A stretch of 64,000 bases of DNA from Bdellovibrionales bacterium (GCA_016713885.1 JADJOF010000004.1:496001-560000), one strand, 5' to 3'; positions 1 to 9,520 are shown, counted from the stretch's first letter. Notes: generated by a model from the sequence alone, not told the origin. Program-made: numbers and translations.

Positions 1-1
1 A

Positions 2-700
2 CGGGTCTTGTTAAAACAATACTATTACTTGGCAGTCGAAATTTCCAAAAGCGAACGACCTCAGGCTCATGACCTCGCGAACGAAGTCATGAGGAAGGCA
101 CTTAATCACTCCATTCAACTCATACTTCTCGAAAGACTCGACGAACCTACGATTCGCACCTTTTTTTGGGCTCAGAGATTTCTGACGAGCAGAGGAGTTA
201 CTTTTAAAATCGAACCCGCCGTCGCGGAAAAAGTTGAAAAGCACTCTCAGATGGGAGCCTATGCTGCGATATTCAGGAAACTCCGAGGGCAAGAGGATGC
301 GCAAAAGAAACAGGCCTTTGCGGATAGAATCTTTATGCAAGAAGACCTTGTTTCCGATGAGAGTCCACGCCCCCTTGATCTACCAGCTGGGCTCTTGAAA
401 GCTCTGGAGGCCCAGTGCAACTCTCAGGTCACACTCGTGCTAATGCAGCCTCCCAACCAGAGCCCAGACCATCTACTTCGCGCTACAGATTCACTCAAAT
501 GCAGAAAGTTCGTCGACACTCGAGAAACATTGCGTATTCCCGTTCGCGAGCAAAAATACTCCATGAGCAAACTCTTCCAAGAGGATGGCCTTCACCTCAC
601 GGAGCTCGGCAACGAGCTTATCGCTCGCAAAATTTGTACGCTTTTGCGCGATGAGCTCTCAGGAGCATTCGCGGCTGCAGACTGCCAACGCCCACTCTAG
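2..700 (+). CDS. SGNH/GDSL-type hydrolase-like protein, C-terminal part
   Basis: The frame is open to the left edge of the window, so the N-terminus and the expected nucleophile-Ser block lie outside. The visible 230 residues end in EDGLHLTELGNELIARKI, the Asp-x-x-His catalytic block followed by the helix typical of SGNH hydrolases. The rest is unremarkable and hydrophilic. The gene runs in the same direction as the desaturase, lipoprotein, ACP and GNAT genes behind it, with a 25-base gap to the next start. SGNH proteins of this type often partner an MBOAT acyltransferase in surface-polymer acylation (known for DltD and AlgX/AlgJ-like proteins). Such a pairing is seen at 40.7-43.1 kb in this window, so an MBOAT gene may lie just to the left. 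That is an inference. An esterase or acetyltransferase role is equally possible. Confidence 0.6.
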   Translation, partial: RVLLKQYYYLAVEISKSERPQAHDLANEVMRKALNHSIQLILLERLDEPTIRTFFWAQRFLTSRGVTFKIEPAVAEKVEKHSQMGAYAAIFRKLRGQEDAQKKQAFADRIFMQEDLVSDESPRPLDLPAGLLKALEAQCNSQVTLVLMQPPNQSPDHLLRATDSLKCRKFVDTRETLRIPVREQKYSMSKLFQEDGLHLTELGNELIARKICTLLRDELSGAFAAADCQRPL

Positions 701-725
701 AGACGAATAGGCCCAAGATTCTGAG

Positions 726-1727
726 TTGACTCGGTTTTTCAACGACAATAGCTTCGTCTCTGTGGAAACAGATTACGCCGAGAACTCGGACGACCTGTGC
801 GATGACCTTCGCGCTCTTTCGACTTGGCGAGGCCTCTTTCCCTGCTTCCTCAGTTGGGCGACCATTGCTGTTGCCATCGCCACCGCCATACGCTTTCCAG
901 TGATTTACTTACTTGCCGTTCTCATTATAGCCAATCGCATTCTGGCCCTATTTCTGCTTTCGCACGAGGCCGTGCATGCGCTTCTAACTCCGCACCGGCG
1001 ATTGAACGACTTTGTCGGTCGTTATCTCTGTGCGTTTCCTGTCGGCGTTTCATTTCAGCAATGGCGCTCGAAACACCTATTGCATCATCGGTTTCTTGGT
1101 TCTGGTTTAGATCCAGACCTCCCAATTTACAGCGGACTGTTTGAAACGTGGTCGAGTTTTCTAAAGTCTTTTGCCTCGGGCAAAGTATCAATGTTTCTAT
1201 TGATCTATTTTACGCCGATCGATCGGATTTTAAATAGGGTTGGCGTTCAAACTCCCTACTTGTCGATGCTTATGGGCCTATCGGAGAAGGGCCGCCGCTC
1301 CATTGGCTTTGATAGAAACGACATCTTCTCCTTTGTCACATTTCATACAATCATCGCTATCAGTATTTTCAGTCTAAATTTGACCTCGTACTTTACGTTG
1401 TACTGGGTTGTGCCGCACCTTATCGTTCAATTTTACTTCCCCATTTGGAGCCATCTCCAGCACGGTGGTATTTTCAAAGATCCAGTTTTTAACCGACGCT
1501 CGCGATCGATCAACTCACCGCTTTGGATCATGCCGCTCCTCATGCCCGTGAACGTACGTTTTCACCTTGAACACCACTTGTATCCCTTCGTTCCTCAATA
1601 CAAACTGGCTAATGCTGCGAAACGTATCTGCAATAGACCCGCTTATCAGAACCGCCATGAAAACCTTTTGAATGCACTCCGGAGTCGATCGCACCTTTCG
1701 ATACTCCCTACAGGAGAAGAACACTGA
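726..1727 (+). CDS. membrane fatty-acid desaturase family protein
   Basis: A 333-residue integral membrane protein of the di-iron fatty-acid desaturase/hydroxylase superfamily (FA_desaturase domain). The three histidine boxes are visible: HEAVH after the first membrane segment pair, KHLLHHRF about 35 residues later, and HLEHHLYP near the C-terminus. These His residues bind the di-iron centre that inserts a double bond or hydroxyl into an acyl chain, which may be bound to lipid, CoA or ACP. Several hydrophobic spans lie between boxes. The start is TTG; no better start was found in this frame. The stop overlaps the next start as TGATG, so translation is probably coupled. A paralogue lies on the other strand at 6024-6908. 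Substrate and regiochemistry cannot be told, and carotenoid or sphingolipid-type hydroxylases share the fold. Confidence 0.85.
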   Translation: MTRFFNDNSFVSVETDYAENSDDLCDDLRALSTWRGLFPCFLSWATIAVAIATAIRFPVIYLLAVLIIANRILALFLLSHEAVHALLTPHRRLNDFVGRYLCAFPVGVSFQQWRSKHLLHHRFLGSGLDPDLPIYSGLFETWSSFLKSFASGKVSMFLLIYFTPIDRILNRVGVQTPYLSMLMGLSEKGRRSIGFDRNDIFSFVTFHTIIAISIFSLNLTSYFTLYWVVPHLIVQFYFPIWSHLQHGGIFKDPVFNRRSRSINSPLWIMPLLMPVNVRFHLEHHLYPFVPQYKLANAAKRICNRPAYQNRHENLLNALRSRSHLSILPTGEEH

Positions 1728-3886
1728 TGCCCTCAGTCGCGTTGATTATCATCGCTCTTACAACAATTTTCACGGGCTGCCGTGAGCAGAAGCCCGAACC
1801 CATTTCCAAACTCATCGAAAGAGCGCTGACCGAAAGTACGAATCCCGTATACAACCCACAGCTGATGGAGGGTCGGATTACCGAACTCAAGTCCCTGAAT
1901 GATAGTAATCCTAAAGAGCTTGCCAACGCTTTGTTGTTTGTTGGCCAAACAGCTCAGGCCATCAACTTACTAGAAGAAAAACCATTCGACGAAGACTCAA
2001 AGCTTCTTCTTGGGGTGGCTTATATGAAGATGGCAGAGGAACAAAACTGTGTCCATCACCACAATGGCCGGTCCTGTCTGTTCCCACTTCAGGGCTCTGG
2101 CATTCACTCCCATCAAACTTGGGCCCTCAAGGCCGCTCAAGTTTTCAAAGAAATTGTAAAAAAAGATGACTCAAGAGTCGATGCTAAGTGGCTCAGAGAG
2201 GTTGCTCGATCAGCGACCGGGAAAACGCCAAACCTCACTGGAGCGAGATACATAAAAGATCGCAAAGAGGCTACCGATGCTTTTCAAAAGAGTCAGCTCT
2301 CTCCATTTACAAACGAGGCCGGAGATCGAAGCTTCTTGTCAAGAGGCTGGTCGGCAGGCGGGGTATTCGATGACTTCAACAATGATGGGGTGCTCGACAT
2401 CCTTACAAGTGGAGCGCCTCATCAAACAATCCGACAAATGCCACGCCTGCAGCTGTTTCAAAACAACGGGCACGGGCGCTTTCTAGATCGGTCAAAAGAA
2501 TCGGGGCTCAATCAAAACTATGACGGACTCTATTTTAATCAAACTGACTTCAACAATGATGGCCACGTCGACCTGCTCGTTTTGAGAGGCGGTTGGAGTT
2601 TTTTCTTTGATCGCAATCAGAAGGGTCTTAAGGCCCCCTTTTCTCTGCTTCAAAACAATGGTGACGGGACTTTTAAAGACGTCACGGTAGACGCTGGCCT
2701 ACTCAGTAAAGCACCAACGCAGGCCGCCTCGTGGGCCGATTTCGATGGCGATGGATACCTCGATTTAATCGTCGGCTTTGAAAGCACCGGTGGAGACGTC
2801 TTCCCGACAAAGCTCTTTAAAAACAATGGCGACGGCCGCTTCACCGACGTTACCCAGTCGTCAGGCATCAAGGCCTTTGGGTTGATAAAAAGCGTATCGA
2901 CCGGAGATATCGACAATGACGGCCGGCCCGATCTCTACATTGGTTTCGCGGACCGAGATAACGTCTTGTATAAAAACATGACGCCTTCTCGCGATGGGGA
3001 AATCTTCTTCAAAGACATCACCGCCGATGCAGGTGTCGCCAAACAAACTCCGACCTTTGCAACCTGGTTTTGGGACTATAACAACGATGGACTCTTGGAT
3101 ATACTGGCCTTTTCGACAAGTGCCGACCGTCATTCGAAGACCCGAGCTCAGCTCCTATCGGACCTTGTCGACTACTATGTCAGTGACGGCCGAAAACACG
3201 ACTTCCCGCCTCCAGCACTCTTCAGAAACAAGGGCGGCGGTCGATTCGAAGACGTAACTGCCCAGGTCGGACTGGACCGAAGCATCGCCGCCATGGGATG
3301 CAATTTCGGCGATATCGACAATGACGGCTTTCCGGACATATACATCGGAACAGGTGCGCCCGAGCTCTCAATCCTGGTACCGAACCTCATGTTCTGGAAC
3401 CGCGAAGGTCAGCGCTTTTTTGACATTACCTTCTTGGCTAACGTCGGGCACCTTCAAAAGGGGCACTCGGTCGCTTTCGGAGATATCGACGGCAATGGTT
3501 CGCAAGACATATTGTCCGTGATGGGAGGGGCCTTGCCGAGCGATTCATTTGAACGAGCCTTATTTATAAATAAAAATATTGGAAATAATTGGATCAAGCT
3601 GCGTCTTCGAGGCACGAAATCCAATCGCCTGAGCGTCGGAGCGAAGGTCGAGGCCATCATCAATGAGCAGGGACGCCGAAGGAGCGTCTTTGCTTCCGTC
3701 GGATCGGGAAGTAGTTTTGGAGGAAACCCGATTTCCCAAGTTCATATCGGGCTGGGCGCGGCAAAGAACATTGAAAAGCTCACTATTACATGGCCATCAA
3801 AATCAGCAACTAGATCCGAATACCACAACATATCTGCAAACCAAACATTGACACTGGTTGAGCCGCCGACAGAGAAAGCTAAGTGA
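1727..3886 (+). CDS. FG-GAP/VCBS repeat lipoprotein with ASPIC/UnbV domain
   Basis: A 719-residue secreted protein. The N-terminus is a short lipoprotein signal ending in a lipobox (IFTGC), so it should be anchored in the envelope. A TPR-like helical stretch of about 170 residues follows. At least seven FG-GAP/VCBS blade motifs come next, each with a calcium-binding loop of the form DxNNDGxxD or DxDNDGxxD (for example DFNNDGVLDIL, DIDNDGRPDLY, DIDGNGSQDIL), as in integrin-alpha-like beta-propellers. The last 110 residues match the ASPIC/UnbV domain (GAKVEA ... IGLGAAKNIEKLTITWPS). Proteins with this architecture are common but their biochemical role is unknown; binding of glycans or surface polymers is a reasonable guess. 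The gene is coupled upstream to a desaturase (TGATG) and downstream to an ACP (GTGA). Confidence 0.85.
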   Translation: MPSVALIIIALTTIFTGCREQKPEPISKLIERALTESTNPVYNPQLMEGRITELKSLNDSNPKELANALLFVGQTAQAINLLEEKPFDEDSKLLLGVAYMKMAEEQNCVHHHNGRSCLFPLQGSGIHSHQTWALKAAQVFKEIVKKDDSRVDAKWLREVARSATGKTPNLTGARYIKDRKEATDAFQKSQLSPFTNEAGDRSFLSRGWSAGGVFDDFNNDGVLDILTSGAPHQTIRQMPRLQLFQNNGHGRFLDRSKESGLNQNYDGLYFNQTDFNNDGHVDLLVLRGGWSFFFDRNQKGLKAPFSLLQNNGDGTFKDVTVDAGLLSKAPTQAASWADFDGDGYLDLIVGFESTGGDVFPTKLFKNNGDGRFTDVTQSSGIKAFGLIKSVSTGDIDNDGRPDLYIGFADRDNVLYKNMTPSRDGEIFFKDITADAGVAKQTPTFATWFWDYNNDGLLDILAFSTSADRHSKTRAQLLSDLVDYYVSDGRKHDFPPPALFRNKGGGRFEDVTAQVGLDRSIAAMGCNFGDIDNDGFPDIYIGTGAPELSILVPNLMFWNREGQRFFDITFLANVGHLQKGHSVAFGDIDGNGSQDILSVMGGALPSDSFERALFINKNIGNNWIKLRLRGTKSNRLSVGAKVEAIINEQGRRRSVFASVGSGSSFGGNPISQVHIGLGAAKNIEKLTITWPSKSATRSEYHNISANQTLTLVEPPTEKAK

Positions 3887-4251
3887 GAATGAAAGAACGA
3901 GTTCGAGATTACCTCAAGAGCTTACCGCAGATGTCGCGCGGTCCGTGGGCCAATGCCGAGCTCACAGATGACACCAATCTGATTGAGCGTGGGATTGTTG
4001 AGTCAATCAACGCCATCAGTCTCGTTATTTTTCTCGAAAACGAGTTTGGCGTTCAGGTGAACTCCGGCGACCTGATTGGCAGCAACTTTCAATCGATCAA
4101 TCATATCGTTGCCTTTATCGAGAAAAAGAAGGGCCTCTCATGGCCAATAGCCCATTCCACGTCGACACCGTTCTCGATCCGTCGCGCGAAGACGTCGCGA
4201 TGCACACCATGCAAGTCTGGCTTCACGCCGCAAAAAAAATTGGTGCCGTGA
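3883..4251 (+). CDS. acyl carrier protein (DltC/PCP-like)
   Basis: Residues 1-85 form a four-helix carrier-protein domain. The phosphopantetheine-attachment motif is GIVESIN, with Ser preceded by Glu rather than the usual Asp, followed by the conserved LVIFLENEFGV helix and SINHIVAFIEKK. The start is a GTG overlapping the stop of the previous gene (GTGA); an ATG two codons on is also possible. The carrier domain ends about residue 85. The last ~35 residues are low in conservation and overlap the next gene by 112 bases, which is unusual. One extra base in the A or G runs at 4121-4133 would instead fuse this ACP in frame to the GNAT. Either the tail is an artefact of a missing base or the two proteins are one ACP-GNAT fusion. 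A dedicated ACP fits the neighbouring acyl-AMP ligase and desaturases. Confidence 0.8.
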   Translation: MRMKERVRDYLKSLPQMSRGPWANAELTDDTNLIERGIVESINAISLVIFLENEFGVQVNSGDLIGSNFQSINHIVAFIEKKKGLSWPIAHSTSTPFSIRRAKTSRCTPCKSGFTPQKKLVP

Positions 4252-4585
4252 CCATCGGCACGCCACGCCAAGTGAGTTTCGTGGCCAAGAGCTCCAGCGG
4301 AGAGATCGTCGGTGGATTACTCGCGAAACTACAAATGAAGGTTCTTTACATCGAGTCCGCCTGGGTCAATCCCGAATACCAGCGTTCAGGTGTCGGCGTT
4401 TCACTTCGTGAGCAGGTTTTCGCATTCGCAAAAAGAATGACTGCGAGTATCTCCTCGCCACGAGCTATGAGTTTTACGATGCTATCAACTATCTCGCCAA
4501 AACTGACCCTGAGGTCGAAATCCTCGGTCAGATCCACAACTGTCCGAGTCCCTATACGTTGGTCTTCTTAAAAAGAAAGCTTTGA
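4140..4585 (+). CDS. GNAT acyltransferase, frameshifted
   Basis: Residues 1-97 read as the first half of a GNAT fold: strand YIESAWVNPEYQ, then the acetyl-CoA-binding motif QRSGVGVSLREQVFAFA. The frame then breaks at the A5 run 4430-4434. Adding one A restores the expected second half (AKKNDCEYLLATSYEFYDA ... PYTLVFLKRKL) and ends at a stop at 4583-4585. Without repair the product would end at 4571 with an unrelated Ser/Arg-rich tail. GNAT enzymes move an acyl group from CoA or ACP to an amine. Next to an ACP and a lipid-type cluster this one could N-acylate an amino-acid or amine head group, but that is inference. The 3' end overlaps the convergent ligase gene by 34 bases. Confidence 0.75.
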
Positions 4586-5996
4586 ATCTCTTGGGCGATC
4601 TGGACACGATCGATTTTGCCGCTTGATGTTTTCGGCAGACGATCCTGGATCAGCACGTCACTTGGCACCAGACCTCGCGGAACACGCTCTGCCACAAAAC
4701 CCTGAAGAGTTACGGTGGAAACGCTGCTACCGTCTACCACCGCAACGACGGCGACAAGCCTATCGACACCGACTTCCGCTCCGACTACAGACACCATCGC
4801 CTCAACGACGGCCGGATACTCCATCAAAACTCGCTCTAGCTGCGATGGATAAATTCGGTGGCCGTTGATCTTCATCATGTCGTCGCGTCGTCCCTGAAAG
4901 CGATAGCCATGAGGCGGATCAAACACAAAGATATCACCGGTCTCGACACCACGATCGCACGAAATCGGATCTGCGCCATAATATCCGATCATTGTTCCAG
5001 ACCCTCGGTGGATCAACTCGCCGCTTTCTTTCAAACTCAAGTCGACTCCTTGAATAGGAAAACCAAGCGAGTCGAAAGACTCTTCGTCCACCACGGGCGG
5101 ACCATGCCTTAAAAGAGAACGAAATGTTTCCGTTTGTCCGTAAGTCTTGATGAGATCGACATGCGGAAGCGCCTGTCGCAACCAGCGCCATGCCGCCGGC
5201 TCAAGACTTCCCCCCGAAACCGTCACATAGCGCAACTTCGGAAGCTCGAGCGGCAACACCCGGGCGCCCATCATCAAGTGCCAGAAACTCGGTACCGCGG
5301 TAAAGCCAGCGACTTCGAGCTCCGCTAGCAGACGAACGAAGTCGATCATGAAAATCAACTTGTGCATCACCAAGGTGGCTTCAGAAAAAACGCACTCAGG
5401 ATTTGATTGAGCCCCAAATCGTGTGACGAGTTGAGAAAACAGGCGATGATCTCACCTTCAAGCAAACCAAAATCGCGCTTCTCGCCCAAAGCCCGTTCAA
5501 TAAGATTTGCTTGGTCAAGCATCACCAGCTTCGGAGAACCGGTCGATCCTGAGGTCATCAACGTCCAAGCACAGTTGTCCAGCAAAGCCGGCAAATTGCT
5601 TTCACCGTTGCCAGAGAAAATGATGAGATGACCAATCCGTTCAAGCTCTCGGCACCCCGAGTAAAGCGTCGCGAAATCTTGATGTGCGACATGTAAACTG
5701 ACTGGATACATCTGCCGAATGATCTGAATCTGGCGCTCTGAAACGTCAGGCGCGATCGTCAGGCCCGGAAGCTCCATCCGCACCAACGTCAACGTGAGCA
5801 CGTACTCATCCACTGACTTCGGCACATGCAATGTCACTAAACCTAAAGGCTTTGCCGCCAATCGCAACAGGATTGAACCGAGCTTCTCACTTCGCTGATC
5901 GACATCGACAAAGCGCAAAGCCTGTTCACGATCACGGACCGCGATTCTCTCGCTTTTGCGAGAAAAGATTTTATTGATCTCGCTCGCTCGATTCAC
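4552..5996 (-). CDS. acyl-AMP ligase (AMP-dependent synthetase/ligase), frameshifted
   Basis: The two halves belong to one adenylate-forming enzyme. The N-terminal half carries the P-loop (TLMTSGSTGSPKLVML). The C-terminal half carries the aromatic/Glu motif KTYGQTETFR, the GD motif VETGDIFVF, the hinge FQGRRDDMMKINGHRIYP and the catalytic-lysine motif LPKTSSGKIDR. They are split at the run of six T (coding strand; A6 at 5385-5390). One more T restores LSAFFSEATLVMHK. The repaired length is about 480 residues. The start given is GTG at 5996. The same frame is open back to the stop of the desaturase upstream (encoding HLDWSEF), so a CTG start nearer 6014 is possible. The enzyme should activate a carboxylic acid as its adenylate and load it on CoA or, given the neighbourhood, on the ACP encoded at 3883 (DltA-like logic). 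Confidence 0.85.
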
Positions 5997-6023
5997 AAAC
6001 TCACTCCAGTCCAGATGACCTGC

Positions 6024-6908
6024 TCATCTTAAGATAACATTCTTCAGCGTATCGACAAAGTCTTGATAGAACAGAACTCGTGGGTTCGTCGAAAAAACAA
6101 GTTGGTGCACTTGCGACAAGTTGTATTGAGGAATCTTCGGAAAACGGTGATGCTCGCCATGATAGTTCACATTGAGTGGCATGAAGAGCCCAACGAGCAA
6201 ACGCGAGCCGGTGATTGTACGGCTGCGGTGATTCTCATCGGCATTCCCGTAGATACCGGAGTGCTCCAGACAGTTGTAAAGAAGCGTCATCGGCTGGCAA
6301 AGCAGATACGGCACTATCCAGAACAGCAAAAACTCCATCCACCACCCGAACACGGAAAGCACAACAACGACGACGACATAGAAAAGGAGGAATGAAACAG
6401 CATCGGACTCCTTGCTTTTTAAAGCCGGTGCCGTTGGAAGACCTTTCAGTTTCAGAACACGATCGAGGTCGGTGAAATAAAGCAGGTGGCCAAGAAAAAC
6501 TTGACCCGACAGGAGCTGCTTCAAAAAGCGCCCAATGGGTAGCGGAAAGTAGGTGTAAAGATATGCATCGTAGTCAGCGCTAGTTCCAACGAAGCGATGA
6601 TGGATGAGGTGTCGCACGCGCCACTTCGAAAGTGAAATGACGGTCGGAATCGCGCAGAGATAGCGAGCAAGAAGGTCATTCAATCTGAGCGATGGCGAGA
6701 GCAGCTGATGAATTCCCTCGTGCACCAAAAGACCAAGAGCCATAATCCGATTGGCAATCACCAGAACGGCCAGTGGATAAAGCCATGAGAACTGAGCCGA
6801 AAGGGTAATCGCACCAGCGATCACCAACCATGAACCTAAAATCGAAACCACTCCACGTAGCGTCGAGATCTTTTCCAGGCGGTTGATATCGGCTGCACTC
6901 AAAATCAT
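6024..6908 (-). CDS. membrane fatty-acid desaturase family protein
   Basis: A 294-residue homologue of the desaturase at 726-1727. The His boxes are VHEGIHQ, RHLIHHRFVG and HGEHHRFPKIP, with hydrophobic spans around residues 20-60 and 165-205. It lacks the 30-residue N-terminal extension of its paralogue. The ATG overlaps the purD stop (ATGA) and the acyl-AMP ligase follows 27 bases downstream, so the three minus-strand genes form one operon. Two desaturase paralogues facing each other across an ACP, GNAT and ligase suggest two successive modifications of one acyl chain. Substrate unknown. Confidence 0.85.
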   Translation of the reverse strand: MILSAADINRLEKISTLRGVVSILGSWLVIAGAITLSAQFSWLYPLAVLVIANRIMALGLLVHEGIHQLLSPSLRLNDLLARYLCAIPTVISLSKWRVRHLIHHRFVGTSADYDAYLYTYFPLPIGRFLKQLLSGQVFLGHLLYFTDLDRVLKLKGLPTAPALKSKESDAVSFLLFYVVVVVVLSVFGWWMEFLLFWIVPYLLCQPMTLLYNCLEHSGIYGNADENHRSRTITGSRLLVGLFMPLNVNYHGEHHRFPKIPQYNLSQVHQLVFSTNPRVLFYQDFVDTLKNVILR

Positions 6909-8197
6909 ACGGTTCGACCAATATCCTTTCGGAGCTGACAGCCCGCCCAGCGAACCGACTCAACCGCGCGGTAGGCCTGCGCGAGCGCCTCATCGAGACT
7001 CTGTTCCGAAACGCCGACCGCATTGAGCACGCGACCACCGCTGGTCACATACCCGCCACTGCGCTTTTCAGTGCCCGCATGTAAAACATAGGACTCGGTC
7101 GTCGGTACAAAATCTTTAAGCTTCGGTATCACAGCACCCTTCACAGGAGAATCCGGATAGCCTTCGGCTGCCATCACCACACATGCGATACGGCGACGTT
7201 CGTTCCATACAGGCTTCGGAACTTCACCTTGCGCGATCGCGGTGAAGGCTTCGGTCCACGTCGGGCCACGGTCTTCATCGAGTAAGGGCATGAGCGCCTG
7301 CGCCTTAGGGTCGCCAAAGCGCGTGTTGAACTCAAGTACACTTGGCCCCTCACTCGTGATCATGAGTCCAAAATAGAGAACGCCGCGAAATAAAATTCCA
7401 CGCCGATCAAGCTCACGCACGACTGGCAGAACGACATCGCGTTCGATTTTTTCAAGCAAACCATCCGGCAACGACACAGGTGCCACAACGCCCATACCTC
7501 CGGTATTGGGACCGTGATCGCCATCTAAAAGACGCTTGTGATCCCGTGCCGGCGGCAGCGCCACCGCGGTTTTACCATTTGTTAAAACCAAGTGACTGAC
7601 TTCGTATCCCGGTGAGAACTCTTCAAGAAGAGCCCGTGCTCCAGCATCGCCCAAAACCCGCTGCTCAAAAAGCGCGCGAGCGGCCTGTTCAAGTCCCGCA
7701 AGCGTCTTCTCGATAAACACGCCTTTGCCCGCGGCCAAGCCATCCGCCTTTAAAACATAGGGCGGTTTAAACTCGCGCGCCGCTGCCAAGCAACTCGCAA
7801 CCGAGTCCACAACAAAAGACCGTGCAGTGAAAACGCCTGCCGCCTGCATGATTTCTTTGGCGTGAATCTTACTCGACTCAAGCCGGGCTCCCTCTTTTGA
7901 GGGGCCAAAAACCAAGAGGCCCTGAGCTCGTAACTGATCGGCAACTCCATCAGCCAGCGGCTGCTCAGGCCCTATCACCACGAGATCGATTTTCTGCACC
8001 TGCACAGCCTCGATCAGCGACTCGCCAGCAAGTCTTTGCGCCGCAGCATGACTCTTATTCGCCAATGATTCGAGCATTCCATCGCTTCCGGGCCAAACAA
8101 AGACCTCGGGGGCATCTCGCCCCAGAAGCAGCTGGCGCACAATGGCGTGCTCGCGACCACCTTGACCAATTACCAGAACACGACGGCTTCGACTCAT
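6905..8197 (-). CDS. purD: phosphoribosylamine-glycine ligase
   Basis: PurD joins 5-phosphoribosylamine and glycine with ATP to form GAR, the second step of purine synthesis. The product starts with MSRSRRVLVIGQGGREHAI, the family signature. It continues with the ATP-grasp core (YVLKADGLAAGKGVFI, LLEEFSPGYEVS, NTGGMG, VLYFGLMIT, EFNTRFGDPKAQ). Length is about 430 residues, as usual. The frame is open 22 codons further upstream, but the ATG at 8197 matches the family start. It heads an operon with a desaturase and an acyl-AMP ligase, an unusual partnership for a purine gene. A 136-base divergent intergenic region separates it from the thiolase gene. Confidence 0.95.
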   Translation of the reverse strand: MSRSRRVLVIGQGGREHAIVRQLLLGRDAPEVFVWPGSDGMLESLANKSHAAAQRLAGESLIEAVQVQKIDLVVIGPEQPLADGVADQLRAQGLLVFGPSKEGARLESSKIHAKEIMQAAGVFTARSFVVDSVASCLAAAREFKPPYVLKADGLAAGKGVFIEKTLAGLEQAARALFEQRVLGDAGARALLEEFSPGYEVSHLVLTNGKTAVALPPARDHKRLLDGDHGPNTGGMGVVAPVSLPDGLLEKIERDVVLPVVRELDRRGILFRGVLYFGLMITSEGPSVLEFNTRFGDPKAQALMPLLDEDRGPTWTEAFTAIAQGEVPKPVWNERRRIACVVMAAEGYPDSPVKGAVIPKLKDFVPTTESYVLHAGTEKRSGGYVTSGGRVLNAVGVSEQSLDEALAQAYRAVESVRWAGCQLRKDIGRTV

Positions 8198-8333
8198 GAA
8201 AACCAATTTCGTGCTTCTCACCCGCCCTGTCAGTGAGTGTCGAGACGCATCATTGTGCTTCACTAGTGATTCACAAACCGAGGACCGAGCTCTACCCTGT
8301 TAGCTCTTAAAAGTACTCATATCGGAGCTGATT

Positions 8334-9520
8334 ATGGCCAACACATCAATTGTCGCTGTCGCTGGAAAAGAACACCCTTCGGATCCTTTGGCGGAGGACT
8401 GAGAGACGTCGGAGCCACCGCGCTCACGGTTGCAGCGGGACGAGCCACTCTCGAACAAGCACGCGTCGAAGCGAAAGACATCGACCACGTCGTTCTTGGC
8501 AACGTTGTCCAGAGCGGTGCTGATGCCGCCTACGTCCCACGTCACGTCGGTCTGCATCTCGGTGTACCGGTCGAGAACGGCGCCCTTGGACTCAATCGCC
8601 TCTGTGGATCGGGCTTTCAATCGTGGATTACCGCAAGCCAAATGATTCTCACTGGCGAGGCCAACGTAATTCTCGCTGGGGGCGTCGAGCAGATGTCGCA
8701 AGTTCCATACGTTCTTCGCGGCGCGCGCTTTGATGGCTTTCGCATGGGCAACGTCCCCGTCGAAGACTACATGACCAGCGCCCTCACCGACGCTTATGCC
8801 GGAACACCGATGGCCATCACCGCCGAAAACCTTGCTGAGAAATACTCCATTTCGCGCGACGCTTGCGATGAATACTCGCTGCTCTCGCAAAAGCGCTGCG
8901 CCGAGGCGCTCGCCAAAGGACATTTCAAGACTGAAATGACCACCGTAACGGTCGAAGGCCGCAAAGGTGCCGTCGTGATCGAGAAAGACGAACACCCAAA
9001 ACCAGACGTCACTCTTGAAAAGCTAAAAGCCATGAAAGCTCTCTTTAAGCCAGGTGGAACAGTCACCGCCGCAACAGCCAGCGGAATCGTCGATGGCGCC
9101 GCAACAACCGTACTGATGACCGAGGACGAAGCAAAGCGCCGAGGCCTAAAGCCACTGGTTCGCCTTGTGTCGTGGGCGTCGGTCGGTTGTGATCCCAAAA
9201 TCATGGGCATTGGCCCCGCTGGCGCGATTCGCAAAGCGCTTGCGAAGGCCAGCCTTTCACTCAAAGACATGGACCTGATCGAAGTGAACGAAGCCTTTGC
9301 TGCTCAATACCTTGCCGTTGAAAAAGAACTTGGTCTCGATCGCAATCGCACCAACGTCAATGGCGGCGCAATCGCCATCGGCCACCCACTTGGTGCCAGT
9401 GGCACGCGCATCATGAATCACTTGATGTACGAACTCGAACGCCGCCAAGCGCGCTATGCCGTCGGCTCGGCCTGCATTGGCGGTGGACAAGGTATCGCGA
9501 TCATCGTTGAGCGAATCTAA
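8334..9520 (+). CDS. acetyl-CoA acetyltransferase / 3-ketoacyl-CoA thiolase, frameshifted near the start
   Basis: The gene should begin at ATG 8334 (MANTSIVAVAGK), preceded by GGAG. After 12 codons the frame breaks at the A4 run 8366-8369. One extra A restores RTPFGSFGGGLRDVGATAL and joins the rest in frame to give about 395 residues, the normal thiolase length. Catalytic residues are present: nucleophile Cys in NRLCGSGFQSW, His in GHPLGASGTR, and Cys in ACIGGGQG. It reversibly condenses or cleaves acyl-CoA thioesters. An SDR and an acyl-CoA dehydrogenase follow within a few bases, so it belongs to a catabolic acyl-CoA operon, probably the last step (acetoacetyl-CoA to acetyl-CoA) of glutaryl-CoA or fatty-acid degradation. 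Confidence 0.88.
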
